A stretch of 64,000 nt of DNA, taken from positions 1 to 64,000 of the forward strand of contig WQRX01000010.1 of assembly GCA_009786535.1 (NCBI GenBank). Direction: 5' to 3'. Each line of letters opens with the position of its first letter. Positions within the stretch are counted from its first letter, which is position 1. A program made the translations under genes and the position numbers. The notes beneath the pieces are model-generated. The model was given only the letters and a program-made list of their open reading frames with translations. It was not told the origin of the DNA and searched no databases. Source of the DNA: Defluviitaleaceae bacterium. Its GTDB lineage: Bacteria > Bacillota > Clostridia > Lachnospirales > WQUN01. Positions 9,016 to 18,302 of the stretch are shown in pieces.

Positions 9016-9770
9016 AAAACATCCAAGCCATCTTTATCAAACAAATCCGCAGTATGATAAAAATGCCCTTGCTGATTGGGCAGGGCATCATGTTTATTAT
9101 TATGATTGTGGTCATGTCCTTCCTGTTAGGACCGGACAGGGAATGCCCCACCTATACCGACGACCGCTGCGTAGAAGCCCACGTTTGCGAAGCCTGCCTG
9201 CGGGATAATCCCATTCATAGCCTGCCCACGCCTACCATGGCGGGCTTGTTTAGCGTAATGTTTATGGGCATGGTGCTTATTTCCTGCTCGTCTGCGCTGG
9301 TACAGGAGGATAAAACCACCCACAATCTACGGTTTATGACCATGTCGGGCATGAAGCCGCACCAATACCTGATTGGTACAGGGGCGGCGTTGTTTATGGT
9401 TGCAATTGCGCTTTTGTTGTTGTATGCCCTTGCAGGGCGGCACTTTGGCATAGAAACCTTGCACTTCCTTGCCCTTACCGCCGCGGGAGCGCTGGTATCC
9501 ATACTTTTTGGCATTGCCATGGGCTTATCGAAAGCACCATGGGTTGCCACCCCCATAAGCATGGCGTTTGGTTTCGGTCCTATGTTTTCCACCTTTAACG
9601 AAAATCTGGCACGTTGGCTGCATTTCACCTACACCCAGCAAGTCAACTTGGGCATTTACCATATCCAAGACGGGCTACAACAACGCACATTTCTTATTAT
9701 CGGCATTACCGCCTTGGTAATTTTGCTTGCCTTTGTGTGGATGCACCGCAAAGGGGAACTGCGATGGTAA
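9012..9770 (+). CDS. ABC-2-type transporter permease with cysteine-rich loop
   Basis: A 252-residue membrane protein with about six hydrophobic segments: about residues 15-37, 80-100, 118-140, 146-166, 172-190 and 222-242. It is the membrane partner of the ATPase it overlaps. Between the first two membrane segments is a polar loop with four cysteines in the order CPTYTDDRC-x5-C-x2-C (about residues 45-62), unusual for this class and suggestive of a metal- or disulfide-stabilised external loop. It ends 19 bp from the convergent dapB. Confidence 0.85.
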   Translation: MKNIQAIFIKQIRSMIKMPLLIGQGIMFIIMIVVMSFLLGPDRECPTYTDDRCVEAHVCEACLRDNPIHSLPTPTMAGLFSVMFMGMVLISCSSALVQEDKTTHNLRFMTMSGMKPHQYLIGTGAALFMVAIALLLLYALAGRHFGIETLHFLALTAAGALVSILFGIAMGLSKAPWVATPISMAFGFGPMFSTFNENLARWLHFTYTQQVNLGIYHIQDGLQQRTFLIIGITALVILLAFVWMHRKGELRW

Positions 9771-9789
9771 TCGCTTGCGCCGGTAACCC

Positions 9790-10563
9790 TTACACCCCTT
9801 CAATTAAATCCTGCATGGAGTAATATCCTGCGGGATTTTCTTTTACAAACTGCGCAGCTTTTAACGCTCCTGCGGCAAATACATCACGGGATTGGGCAAT
9901 GTGGGTAAGCTCTACCACTTCGTCCAACCCTGCGTATACTACGGTATGCTCGCCAATAAATGTACCGCCGCGCAGGGCATGCAACCCAATTTCGTTGCGG
10001 TTACGCGGGGTTTTGTGCGGGCTGTGGTCAGTTGTAAGCGTCATTTTTCCGTCTAAGGCGGCGTTTGCGGTATTGGCAAGTAAATATGCCGTACCCGAAG
10101 GCGCGTCCAGCTTTTTATTGTGGTGGCGTTCAATAATTTCAATGTCAAAGTTGGCGTCGTGTAACAAGCGGGTGGCTTTGCCAATCATATAGTTAAGCAA
10201 ATTTATACCCAGCGACATATTGGCGGAAGCCAGCACCGCGATATTTTCCGCGCTTTTTTTAACGGCGTCCATTACCGCATCGGGTAACGCAGTGGTGCAT
10301 AGTACGATGGGGATTTTGCGCGCCGTACAGGTATTTACCACCGCTGCCACTTCATCGGCGGCGGAAGGCGGCATACAAATTACAACCGCGTCGGCGGGGC
10401 TTTCGCAGTCTTTAAAATTAGTAAAAACGGGGAAGCCCGCTTCGCCGGCAGGGGTAACTACGTCTATACCCGCTATCAATTCGGTTGCCGTGTCTTCCTT
10501 TGCTAATTTACATATAGCCGCGCCAAGGCGCCCAAAGCAGCCGCATACAATAATCCGCGTCAT
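9790..10563 (-). CDS. dapB: 4-hydroxy-tetrahydrodipicolinate reductase
   Basis: NAD(P)H-dependent reductase of the lysine/diaminopimelate pathway. I start at the ATG (10561-10563) that overlaps the dapA stop in ATGA, giving 257 residues and the Rossmann motif IIVCGCFGRLGAAI. The signature catalytic segment IERHHNKKLDAPSGTAYLLA and the C-terminal HTVVYAGLDEVVELTHIAQSR are intact. It is the second gene of a dapA-dapB pair supplying diaminopimelate for peptidoglycan and lysine. Confidence 0.96.
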   Translation of the reverse strand: MTRIIVCGCFGRLGAAICKLAKEDTATELIAGIDVVTPAGEAGFPVFTNFKDCESPADAVVICMPPSAADEVAAVVNTCTARKIPIVLCTTALPDAVMDAVKKSAENIAVLASANMSLGINLLNYMIGKATRLLHDANFDIEIIERHHNKKLDAPSGTAYLLANTANAALDGKMTLTTDHSPHKTPRNRNEIGLHALRGGTFIGEHTVVYAGLDEVVELTHIAQSRDVFAAGALKAAQFVKENPAGYYSMQDLIEGV

Positions 10564-11462
10564 ACCAGTCCGTACTCCTGCATGGCATTGCGTAATTTTT
10601 CCAACAATTCTGCCTCGGGGGGGACAAGGGGTGCGCGGCATTCGCCTACTTCAAAGCCCATAAGATTTAATGCCGCTTTTATTACAATGGGGTTTACGTC
10701 GGCAAACAGGCAACGCACAATAGGAAGAATACTCAATTGCATTCTTCGGCTATTCACGATATCGCCTTTTTCAAAGAAAACTACCATATCATGCACCTGC
10801 GCGGGCGCAATATTGGCAATGGTGGAAATAACGCCCTTGCCCCCCAGCGAAAGCACGGGCAAAATATAATCATCATTCCCGGAATAAATGTCCAGCCTGT
10901 CGCCGCAGCGTTCGGCAATTTCCGCCACTTGCCCAAAATCGCCGCTAGCTTCCTTTACCGCGCAAATATTGGGGATTTTTGAAAGCGTTTCCATAGTAAC
11001 GGGCGTCATATTTAACCCCGTGCGCGCGGGAATGTTGTATAACACGATGGGGACATCTACCGCGCTTGCAAGGCGCGTATAATGCGCAATTAACCCCTTC
11101 TGCGAAGTTTTGTTGTAGTACGGCGTAACATACATAAGTGCATCTGCGCCTGCCTGTACCAGCTTTTTGCCCATTTCTTCACACAGGGCGGTGTCGTTAC
11201 CGCCCGCGCCCACAATAACGGGCAGCTTGCGCCCACGTAAATTACCCGCTTTTTTTGCCGCCAATACCGCCGTGCGCACCACTTCTACCACTTCGTCCTT
11301 AGAAAGGGTAGACGCCTCGCCCGTTGTACCGCACGCAATAATCGCATCTGCGCAGCCTTCCCCTTGGAAGTCAATCAGCTTTTCATACGCTTGCGCATTA
11401 AACTTGCCTGCTGCATCAAACGGCGTGCATAGCGCCGTACCCGAACCTCTAAAAATTGCCAT
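10560..11462 (-). CDS. dapA: 4-hydroxy-tetrahydrodipicolinate synthase
   Basis: Condenses pyruvate with aspartate semialdehyde in the first committed step to diaminopimelate. The 300-residue barrel has the pyruvate-binding CGTTGEASTLS, the catalytic tyrosine in VTPYYNKTSQKG, LYNIPARTG and the Schiff-base lysine in ICAVKEASGDF. AGGGGGAA precedes the ATG. A consensus promoter lies just upstream (11504-11532), its -35 overlapping the stop codon of the preceding LytTR gene. No lysine riboswitch is visible in the short leader. Confidence 0.97.
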   Translation of the reverse strand: MAIFRGSGTALCTPFDAAGKFNAQAYEKLIDFQGEGCADAIIACGTTGEASTLSKDEVVEVVRTAVLAAKKAGNLRGRKLPVIVGAGGNDTALCEEMGKKLVQAGADALMYVTPYYNKTSQKGLIAHYTRLASAVDVPIVLYNIPARTGLNMTPVTMETLSKIPNICAVKEASGDFGQVAEIAERCGDRLDIYSGNDDYILPVLSLGGKGVISTIANIAPAQVHDMVVFFEKGDIVNSRRMQLSILPIVRCLFADVNPIVIKAALNLMGFEVGECRAPLVPPEAELLEKLRNAMQEYGLV

Positions 11463-11503
11463 AAAAATTCCCCCTAGATATTTGTTTTTCTAAACGTATG
11501 GCG

Positions 11504-11532
11504 ATAATAGAGAAAAGATACCTACGTGTCAA
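11504..11532 (-). promoter_or_regulatory. Sigma-A-type promoter of dapA-dapB
   Basis: On the minus strand, TTGACA (11527-11532), a 17-bp spacer and TATTAT (11504-11509) give a near-consensus promoter. The -35 hexamer overlaps the stop codon of the upstream LytTR gene. The resulting leader would be only ~35 nt. Confidence 0.65.
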
Positions 11533-12299
11533 ACAAAAGTATTAGGGGGAGCGTCTACACCCCTTCTGCGCTTTATAATTGCGTAGTAAGCTTCGCGTAC
11601 TTCCTTTAGCTTGCGCTGGCTAATGGGCAGTACCGCCGCATTGCCGTTTAATATAACCTCGTCATATTTAATTACTTCTATGTAGTCATAATTCACTACA
11701 TATGCTGCATGGACAAATAAGAAGTCATTTTGCCTTAACTGCTCTTCATATATATCTTTTAACGTGCCGTAAAATTCAACAGACTTTCCGTTTTTCATGT
11801 ACAGGTAATTTTTACGCTTTATGGCTTGTACATACACGATATCACTGGTTTTTACTTTGTATGTGTCGTGTCCGATTTTATAAATAAATTCGCCCGCTCT
11901 AATGTCGTTGATGCTCAAGTACGTTTGCATTACTTGTGCTACCGCTTCATACGTAAGGGGCTTAATTAAAAAATGAAACGGGCGTATGTCAAATAACGAC
12001 ATCGCGTAATTTTGCTGCCACGATATATAAATGATAGAAACGACATTTTCGTGATATGTTTCACGTATTTGCTTGCCTATGCTTACACCATTTTGTGTGC
12101 TTTGGGTAAATTCTATATCTAAGAAAATTACATTGTACTGCGTCGCTTGCTTTTCAATATTTTTTACAAAATCTTCGCCATTGTAATACACATCAATCTC
12201 GTGTTTGATTTTTATTTTCGTAAAAAAATCTATTAATATGCATTCTAAATCGGCACATACATTTTTCTCATCATCGCAGATAGCTACAAACAATGCCAT
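11529..12299 (-). CDS. LytTR-family response regulator (orphan)
   Basis: A 256-residue two-domain regulator. The N-terminal receiver starts FVAICDDEKNVCADL and has its phospho-acceptor region in VIFLDIEF (about residue 57), with the conserved Lys in FLIKPL. The C-terminal LytTR DNA-binding domain (about 138-245) includes DIVYVQAIKRKNYLYM, FYGTLKDIYEEQL and NGNAAVLPISQRKLKEV. Family members (AgrA, VirR) are usually encoded beside a histidine kinase, but none adjoins this gene. The stop overlaps the dapA -35. Targets are unknown. Confidence 0.92.
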   Translation of the reverse strand: MALFVAICDDEKNVCADLECILIDFFTKIKIKHEIDVYYNGEDFVKNIEKQATQYNVIFLDIEFTQSTQNGVSIGKQIRETYHENVVSIIYISWQQNYAMSLFDIRPFHFLIKPLTYEAVAQVMQTYLSINDIRAGEFIYKIGHDTYKVKTSDIVYVQAIKRKNYLYMKNGKSVEFYGTLKDIYEEQLRQNDFLFVHAAYVVNYDYIEVIKYDEVILNGNAAVLPISQRKLKEVREAYYAIIKRRRGVDAPPNTFV

Positions 12300-12429
12300 T
12301 TAATGCACCTCCCCCTGCATTTGTTACAGATATTTCTTACGTTATTACGGCAACTCGCACAGCGTCGAATTATTATTATAATTACACAAAATTTAGAAAA
12401 AAACAAGAAAAAAGGAGAACAACGACCCC

Positions 12430-14958
12430 ATGAAGAACCTGAAGATGAAGAGCAAGATTCTCATTCCCACAGCGGCATTGGTTGCGATACTTATGTTGGT
12501 TGTAATGGTAATCACCATTAGGGAATATAACGATTTTAATTCATACTTAATCGAGCAACGTTTGGAAGCCGCCGCAAGTGGCGTGCGCACCTTTACCGAC
12601 GATATCCGTCGCCAAGTAATTGAAGTAGGCATTAACGTAGCCAACGACCCACGTTTGGTACAAGCCGTACTTACTGCAAACACACCGCAGATTTTAAGTG
12701 TAGGTAACCAGGTAGCCGCTTACCACGGCGTTACGTACATCACCGTAGCCGGTGCAGATACCATCGTACTCGCCCGTACAGACGAGCCCCACCGCTACGG
12801 CGACGCTTTTGCAACGGTTTCCTTATTGGAAGCGTTGGACGGCATTATCTCGGTTGCTTACACCCCCGTAGGTGTACGCCGTTTGCCCATCCGTTCTTCT
12901 GTACCTATCTTCCATGAAGGGGAAATTGTTGGTGTAGCCGTTGTAGGTTTTGCGCTGGATACCCCCAAAGCCGTAGAGCAATTGGCCGCCCGTTACAACG
13001 CCGAAGTTACGATTTTATTCGAAACCTCCCCCGGCAACCACGAGCGTGTTTCTTCCACCATGTTGGACGAGCGTGGCAACAGCGTGGTTGGCACATATAT
13101 GGAAAACGAGGAAATTCTGCGTACCGTAATGCAACAACGCCGCGAATTTATGGAATATGTAAACCTGTTTGGGCGCGAGTACAGCGCGTTCTACTTCCCG
13201 TTCCAAGACCCCACCGGCGCCCCCTTGGGTGTAATCCTTGTTGCACTTCCTATGGAAGATATTCATGCGCGGCAAAATTCCACCATGCTTATGGCTATTG
13301 TTATCGCCGCCGTAGGGCTTGTGATTGCGCTGGGTATACTGTTCTATATCACGGGCACCATTGTTGCGCCCATTAAAAACCTTGTTGCTTTGGTATCTGA
13401 CGTTTCCAAAGGGCGTTTGAATGTGAATATTAACAAAGAAGATGTTTCCAAGGACGAAATTGGCGCACTTACGGGCGACGTATTAGACCTTGTAGGCGTA
13501 ATTAAAAACATCGTAGGCGATTTAGACGGCGCATACAACCAATACATGAAAGCGGGCGACATGTCGTACCAAATTGATGCAACACGGTACGAGAATTCCT
13601 ACAAAGACGTAATTAACAACGTAAATAACTTGCTTTCTTCCAACACCCGCGACATTGCTTTTATCTCAGACTCGCTGATAAAAGTAGGCGCAGGCGACTT
13701 TGACGTAAAACTAGACCTGTCCAAATTCCCCGGCGACTGGGCAAAAATGCCCAAGGCAGTACAAGAGCTTACAAGCAACCTTAACTCCGTAAGCAGCGAA
13801 ATTAACGCAATGATAGACGCCGCCGCCATGAAAGGGAACATGAGCTTCCAAATTGATGCTTCTAATTATCAAGGCGACTGGAGCGAACTCATGCAAGGGC
13901 TTAACAAAATTGCCCAAGCCGTAGATGCACCCCTTGTAGAAATTAAAAAAGTTATGGACAACCTTTCGCAAGGCGAATTTGGTGTAACCGTTAAGGGCGA
14001 TTATAAAGGCGACTTTAAAGCCATCCAAGATGCGGTAAACGCCACCATTGGCGAACTTTCGGGTTATATTAACGAAATTTCTGAGTCATTGTCACGCGTG
14101 GCAAAAGGCGATTTAACCTTCACCATTCGGCGTGAATATGTGGGTAGCTTTAACCGCATTAAAGAGGCGATTAACAACATTTCCACCACGCTTAACAAAA
14201 CTATTTCCGAAATTACGGCGGCGTCTTCCCAAGTGCTTGCGGGTGCTAAGCAAATTTCCACCAGCGCAACCGACCTTGCAAACGGCGCGCAGCAACAGGC
14301 AAGCAGTATAGAAGAATTAAACGCAAGCATAGACGTAATTAACCAACAAACCCAACAAAATGCCCAAAGCGCCAACGAAGCAAGCGAGCTTTCCCGCAAG
14401 TCTACGGAAAACGCTAACGCAGGCAGCGAAACCATGACCCAAATGCTTGACGCGATGAATCAAATTAAGGATTCGTCTAACGAAATTTCCAAGATTATCA
14501 AAGCAATCCAAGACATTACCTTCCAAACCAACCTATTGTCGCTTAACGCTTCGGTGGAAGCGGCACGAGCGGGCGAGCATGGGCGCGGCTTCGCCGTAGT
14601 AGCGGACGAGGTGCGTAACCTTGCAAGCAAGTCGCAGCAGTCTACACTGGAAAGCACCGAACTTATTAACCAATCCATTACGCGTGTAGATGCAGGCTCG
14701 TCCATTGCCGAAGCAACGAGCGAGTCCCTCTCCGTAATTGTTACCAACGCCGCAGATATATTGGAAATTATCAACAATATTTCTGCATCATCCAAGGAGC
14801 AAGCCGAATCCATTTCGCAAATCAGCATTGGCTTGTCCCAAATTTCCAGCGTAGTGCAGTCAAACTCTGCTGTATCGGAAGAAGCGGCGGCGGCTTCGCA
14901 AGAGCTTAACTCCCAAGCCGAAGTGTTGCAGCAGTTGGTATCGTTCTTTAAGGTGTAA
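12430..14958 (+). CDS. Methyl-accepting chemotaxis protein with multiple HAMP-like repeats
   Basis: An 842-residue chemoreceptor. Membrane segments are at about residues 10-29 and 283-304, enclosing a Cache-like extracytoplasmic sensor of ~250 residues. A HAMP follows (about 305-360). Then come at least four HAMP-like units recognisable as [44 protein letters not shown] and [15 protein letters not shown]. The signalling domain contains the conserved hairpin tip ([18 protein letters not shown]). No C-terminal CheR-tethering pentapeptide is seen. AAAAGGAG precedes the ATG. It is a paralogue of the receptor at 37972-40251. Confidence 0.95.
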   Translation: MKNLKMKSKILIPTAALVAILMLVVMVITIREYNDFNSYLIEQRLEAAASGVRTFTDDIRRQVIEVGINVANDPRLVQAVLTANTPQILSVGNQVAAYHGVTYITVAGADTIVLARTDEPHRYGDAFATVSLLEALDGIISVAYTPVGVRRLPIRSSVPIFHEGEIVGVAVVGFALDTPKAVEQLAARYNAEVTILFETSPGNHERVSSTMLDERGNSVVGTYMENEEILRTVMQQRREFMEYVNLFGREYSAFYFPFQDPTGAPLGVILVALPMEDIHARQNSTMLMAIVIAAVGLVIALGILFYITGTIVAPIKNLVALVSDVSKGRLNVNINKEDVSKDEIGALTGDVLDLVGVIKNIVGDLDGAYNQYMKAGDMSYQIDATRYENSYKDVINNVNNLLSSNTRDIAFISDSLIKVGAGDFDVKLDLSKFPGDWAKMPKAVQELTSNLNSVSSEINAMIDAAAMKGNMSFQIDASNYQGDWSELMQGLNKIAQAVDAPLVEIKKVMDNLSQGEFGVTVKGDYKGDFKAIQDAVNATIGELSGYINEISESLSRVAKGDLTFTIRREYVGSFNRIKEAINNISTTLNKTISEITAASSQVLAGAKQISTSATDLANGAQQQASSIEELNASIDVINQQTQQNAQSANEASELSRKSTENANAGSETMTQMLDAMNQIKDSSNEISKIIKAIQDITFQTNLLSLNASVEAARAGEHGRGFAVVADEVRNLASKSQQSTLESTELINQSITRVDAGSSIAEATSESLSVIVTNAADILEIINNISASSKEQAESISQISIGLSQISSVVQSNSAVSEEAAAASQELNSQAEVLQQLVSFFKV

Positions 14959-14972
14959 TTAGCCAAACCCGC

Positions 14973-15044
14973 GGGGCATTTTGCCACCCCAATGCCATGT
15001 ACCCCTCCCCTGCTACACTCATGGCTTGCAAAATGCCCCTTTTT
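14973..15044 (+). terminator. Intrinsic terminator after chemoreceptor gene
   Basis: A perfect 12-bp stem GGGGCATTTTGC (14973-14984) pairs with 15028-15039, with an inner ATGCCAT/ATGGC extension, followed by five Ts (15040-15044). Confidence 0.85.
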
Positions 15045-15055
15045 CGTTTTATAGT
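15026..15055 (+). promoter_or_regulatory. Possible cca promoter embedded in terminator; leaderless start
   Basis: TTGCAA (15026-15031), an 18-bp spacer and TATAGT (15050-15055) lie so close to the cca ATG at 15062 that the transcript would begin at or next to the start codon. No Shine-Dalgarno is visible before that ATG. The -35 lies within the terminator's 3' arm. This is inference from motifs. Confidence 0.4.
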
Positions 15056-15061
15056 ATGTCC

Positions 15062-16285
15062 ATGAACATTCCAAAAGAAGTACAAAAAATCCTACACACC
15101 CTCGAGGCAGCCGGCTTTGAGGGTTTTGTCGTGGGCGGGTGTGTGCGTGATATGCTGCGCGGCGTTGCGCCTAAGGATTGGGACATAACCACTTCCGCAA
15201 CACCCACACAGGTGAAGGCACTCTTCCCCCGCACCTTTGATACGGGCATACAGCACGGCACAATCACCGTATTACAGGGCGGCAAACCCTTTGAAGTAAC
15301 CACCTACCGCATAGACGGCACTTACACCGACGCGCGCCGCCCCGATAGCGTCACCTTTACCGCACAAATTGAGGAAGACCTTTCCCGCCGCGACTTTACC
15401 ATAAACGCCATCGCCTACAACCCCACCCACGGCTTTGCCGACCCATTTAACGGGCGGGCAGACATTACGCGCCAAACCATTCGCTGTGTGGGCAACCCCA
15501 CGCACCGCTTTACAGAAGACGCACTGCGAATGCTGCGCGCCGTGCGCTTTGCGGGGACGCTGGGCTTCGTCATTGACCCTGCCGCCATTAACGCCATTAC
15601 AGCGCTGCGCGAAAACCTAACCCGTATTAGCGCCGAGCGCATTCGCGAGGAATTAACGCGCCTGCTGTGCGGTACACTCCCCGGCGCATTGTCGTTATTG
15701 GAAAGCACAGGCTTACTGCCCTATGTTTTACGCGGTACACCCTACCCCGCCCCATTGGCGCAAACCGTCCAATACTTAGAAAGCGCCCCCACCGATGAAA
15801 CGCTCCGCTTATCCCTATTCTTTACCCCCTTCCAACAAAACGGGAGCGCTCCCACCGTAGAAAAAATTATGCGCGATTTGCGCTACGATAATAAAACAAT
15901 CCACGCCGCAGCCTTATTTGCGCGTCTGCTTCCCCACCCCATTCCCGCCGAACGGTATGCAATAAAAAAAATCCTGCAGCAACTACCGCAGGATTTGGTG
16001 AAGGATTCGTTTGAAAAATTGCTTGCGTTGCAACAAATCACAGGCGTTTCCGATACCGCGCACAACGAATTATTGCGTCAACTCGCCGATGATGTTTTAT
16101 CCAAAAACGAGCCGTATCTGCTCAAGCACCTGGCCATAAACGGCGATGATTTACACGCGACGGGCTTCCCGCGGGGTAAGGAAATGGGTGCGGCGCTTGC
16201 GGGTTTGCTGGATGCCATACTGCGCGAGCCTGCGGCAAATGAAAAACAAATCCTGTTAAACAGGCTTCATGGTGGGGAAAAATAG
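15062..16285 (+). CDS. cca: CCA-adding tRNA nucleotidyltransferase
   Basis: Adds or repairs the 3' CCA of tRNAs. Class II polymerase-beta fold: FVVGGCVRDMLRG, then the catalytic DxD in KDWDITTSATP, RDFTINAIAYN, and the RNA-binding segment RFTEDALRMLRAVRFAGTLGF. From ATG 15062 the product is 407 residues. An in-frame ATG at 15056 is equally possible. No Shine-Dalgarno precedes either, consistent with a leaderless message. The 3' end overlaps the convergent lysS by 30 bp. One GGGAGCGCTCCC palindrome lies at 15842-15853. Confidence 0.94.
   Translation: MNIPKEVQKILHTLEAAGFEGFVVGGCVRDMLRGVAPKDWDITTSATPTQVKALFPRTFDTGIQHGTITVLQGGKPFEVTTYRIDGTYTDARRPDSVTFTAQIEEDLSRRDFTINAIAYNPTHGFADPFNGRADITRQTIRCVGNPTHRFTEDALRMLRAVRFAGTLGFVIDPAAINAITALRENLTRISAERIREELTRLLCGTLPGALSLLESTGLLPYVLRGTPYPAPLAQTVQYLESAPTDETLRLSLFFTPFQQNGSAPTVEKIMRDLRYDNKTIHAAALFARLLPHPIPAERYAIKKILQQLPQDLVKDSFEKLLALQQITGVSDTAHNELLRQLADDVLSKNEPYLLKHLAINGDDLHATGFPRGKEMGAALAGLLDAILREPAANEKQILLNRLHGGEK
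15842..15853. repeat. Palindrome GGGAGCGCTCCC (copy 3, in cca)
   Basis: A perfect 12-bp palindrome read as G-S-A-P in cca, a third codon phase. Confidence 0.7.
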
Positions 16286-17707
16286 CACGTCCCGAATGGA
16301 GGCGGAATCCGTAAGCAGCATAACAAAACGGTCAATGCCCATGCCGTAGCCACCTGTGGGCGGCATTCCGTATTCGATGGCGGTTAGGAAGTCCTCGTCT
16401 ATCATGTTTGCTTCATCGTCACCCGCGGCGCGTTGCGATTCTTGATACTCAAAGCGGGCGCGCTGGTCAACGGGGTCGTTAAGCTCGGAATAGGCGTTGC
16501 CAAATTCCTTGCCTACGATGAAAAGCTCAAACCGCTCGGTGTATTCCGGCTTGTCGGGCTTTTTCTTTGTAAGGGGCGAAATTTCTATAGGGTGGTCCAG
16601 GATAAAGGTGGGCTGTATAAGATGATGCTCCACAAATTTATCAAAAAACGCCTCCAGCACATGCCCCTTGCCGAAATGCGGCTCTACATGTACGCCATGC
16701 TCCTTTGCGGCGGCGCAGGCGTCATCCGGCGTAGAAATGGCGTAAAAATCCACACCCGTATGCTGTTTTACCGCCTCCGCCATGGAAATACGCGCAAAGG
16801 GCTTTGACAGGTCAATCTCATGCCCTTCATACGAAATGGTGGTCTTGCCCAGCACCGTTTGCGCCACATGACGGAACATTTCCTCTACCAGCGCCATAAT
16901 GCCGTGGTAGTCGGTATAGGCTTCGTATAATTCCAGCATAGTAAATTCGGGGTTATGCTTCAGCGAAATACCCTCGTTACGGAAGTTACGCCCCATTTCA
17001 TACACGCGCTCAAAGCCGCCGACAATAAGGCGCTTTAGCGGAAGCTCCAGCGCAATGCGCATATACATTTGCATATCCATCGTATTGTGGTGCGTGATAA
17101 ACGGGCGTGCGGAAGCCCCGCCGGCTATCGTCTGCAGGATAGGCGTGTCCACCTCCAAATACCCGCGTGCATCCAAAAACGCGCGTATCGCCTTCACAAT
17201 CGCGGTGCGTTTTACAAATACGTCGCGCACATCGGGGTTTACGATTAGGTCAAGATAACGCTGGCGGTAGCGGGTTTCCTTGTCGGTTAAGCCGTGGAAT
17301 TTTTCGGGCAATACGTGCAGACTCTTTGCCAGCAAATCAATGCCCGTGGCTTTTACAGACTTTTCGCCCTTCTGCGTAAGGAAAACCGTACCCTGTACGC
17401 CGATAATGTCGCCAATGTCGAAATTTTTAAAGTCTTCATAGGCGTCCTCGCCTGTATTTTCGCCCTTCACGTATACTTGAATGCGCCCGTGTTCGTCTTG
17501 CACATCAATAAAGGACGCTTTGCCCATCATGCGCTTGGTCATTAACCGCCCTGCAACGCTTACGTTTTTGCCTTCAAAGCTTTCAAAATTATTATGAATA
17601 TCCTTGCTGTGCGTATCCACCGTGTAGATGGTACGCAAAAAGGGGTCGCGCCCTTGGGCTTGCAGGGCTTGCAGTTTTTCTAAACGAACTTGTACCTGCT
17701 CGCTCAT
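16256..17707 (-). CDS. lysS: Lysyl-tRNA synthetase, class II
   Basis: Charges tRNA-Lys. The 483-residue product has an N-terminal OB-fold anticodon-binding domain (about 40-145) and the class II catalytic core: motif 2 MGRNFRNEGISLKHNPEFT and motif 3 GGYGMGIDRFVMLLT, ending in DVLFFPTMKPV. It lies 10 bp downstream of greA in the same orientation, a common arrangement in Bacillota, so it is probably co-transcribed from the greA promoter. No T-box is visible. Its 3' end overlaps cca. Confidence 0.97.
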   Translation of the reverse strand: MSEQVQVRLEKLQALQAQGRDPFLRTIYTVDTHSKDIHNNFESFEGKNVSVAGRLMTKRMMGKASFIDVQDEHGRIQVYVKGENTGEDAYEDFKNFDIGDIIGVQGTVFLTQKGEKSVKATGIDLLAKSLHVLPEKFHGLTDKETRYRQRYLDLIVNPDVRDVFVKRTAIVKAIRAFLDARGYLEVDTPILQTIAGGASARPFITHHNTMDMQMYMRIALELPLKRLIVGGFERVYEMGRNFRNEGISLKHNPEFTMLELYEAYTDYHGIMALVEEMFRHVAQTVLGKTTISYEGHEIDLSKPFARISMAEAVKQHTGVDFYAISTPDDACAAAKEHGVHVEPHFGKGHVLEAFFDKFVEHHLIQPTFILDHPIEISPLTKKKPDKPEYTERFELFIVGKEFGNAYSELNDPVDQRARFEYQESQRAAGDDEANMIDEDFLTAIEYGMPPTGGYGMGIDRFVMLLTDSASIRDVLFFPTMKPV

Positions 17708-17717
17708 TTACTACCTC

Positions 17718-18191
17718 CTACGCGATTTTTAAAATTTTATACTTAATCACGCCGTCGGGCGCATCTACGGAAATATCATCGCCTACTTTTTTATCCAAAA
17801 GTGCCATACCCAAGGGTGACTCGTTGGAAATACGCCCGCCTACGGGGTCGGCTTCCGTCGAGCCAACGATTAAGTATTCAATTTCTTCGTTATATTCCTT
17901 GTCCAAAATCGTTACCTTTGAGCCAATGCTTATCGAATCTGCGTCAAGCTCGTCCTCGTCAATTACTTCTGCGTTGCGCAGCATTTTTTCAAGCAAGCCG
18001 ATGCGGGCTTCAATCTCCGCTTGCTCTTCCTTTGCCGCATCGTATTCCGCATTTTCGGAAAGGTCGCCTTGGCTGCGCGCTTCCTTAATTTTTGCCGCTA
18101 CGTCCTTACGGCGTACCACTTTTAGTTCCTGCAATTCGTCTTCCAGCCGCTTTAACCCTTCATAGGTTAGCATAGTTTTCTTTTCGGCCAT
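17718..18191 (-). CDS. greA: Transcription elongation factor GreA
   Basis: Rescues backtracked RNA polymerase by stimulating transcript cleavage. Starting at the ATG at 18189-18191 ([20 protein letters not shown]) the product is 157 residues, the standard length, and AAAGG has 9-nt spacing. An ATG nine bases upstream abuts the Shine-Dalgarno and is unlikely. The coiled-coil N-domain carries the acidic tip in [20 protein letters not shown]. The C-domain has the FKBP-like [20 protein letters not shown]. The leader carries a terminator-like hairpin (18211-18248). Confidence 0.97.
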   Translation of the reverse strand: MAEKKTMLTYEGLKRLEDELQELKVVRRKDVAAKIKEARSQGDLSENAEYDAAKEEQAEIEARIGLLEKMLRNAEVIDEDELDADSISIGSKVTILDKEYNEEIEYLIVGSTEADPVGGRISNESPLGMALLDKKVGDDISVDAPDGVIKYKILKIA

Positions 18192-18210
18192 GGTTCTCAT
18201 CCTTTCGCTT

Positions 18211-18248
18211 ACAAATAAAAATAAAAGCCGGACGAAACGTTCCGACTT
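18211..18248 (-). terminator. Terminator-like hairpin in the greA leader (candidate attenuator)
   Basis: In the minus-strand transcript, AAGTCGGAACG (18238-18248) pairs with CGTCCGGCTT (18225-18234) around a UUU loop, with one G-U pair and one bulge. A U-rich run follows (TTTTATTTTTATTT, 18211-18224). It sits between the greA promoter and the greA ribosome-binding site, so it would terminate or attenuate greA transcription. Confidence 0.6.
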
Positions 18249-18273
18249 GTTATTTATGGCTTATTTGGGGGGA

Positions 18274-18302
18274 ATTATACGGCGGGCTTGCCTAAATGTC
18301 AA
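18274..18302 (-). promoter_or_regulatory. Consensus sigma-A promoter of greA-lysS
   Basis: TTGACA (18297-18302), exactly 17 bp, then TATAAT (18274-18279) on the minus strand: a perfect consensus. It overlaps the divergent promoter of the thymidine kinase gene. Confidence 0.8.

Noticed and set aside
11463-11528. Possible lysine riboswitch ahead of dapA
   Set aside because: The leader is only ~35 nt from a good promoter, too short for an L-box aptamer.
12340-12429. Sigma-28-type promoter ahead of the first chemoreceptor
   Set aside because: No TAAA-N15-CCGATAT match was found here or ahead of the second receptor. An AT-rich TATAAT is present at 12377-12382 without a convincing -35.
17708-17717. 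T-box leader for lysS
   Set aside because: lysS follows greA after 10 bp, leaving no room. The greA leader hairpin has no T-box sequence.
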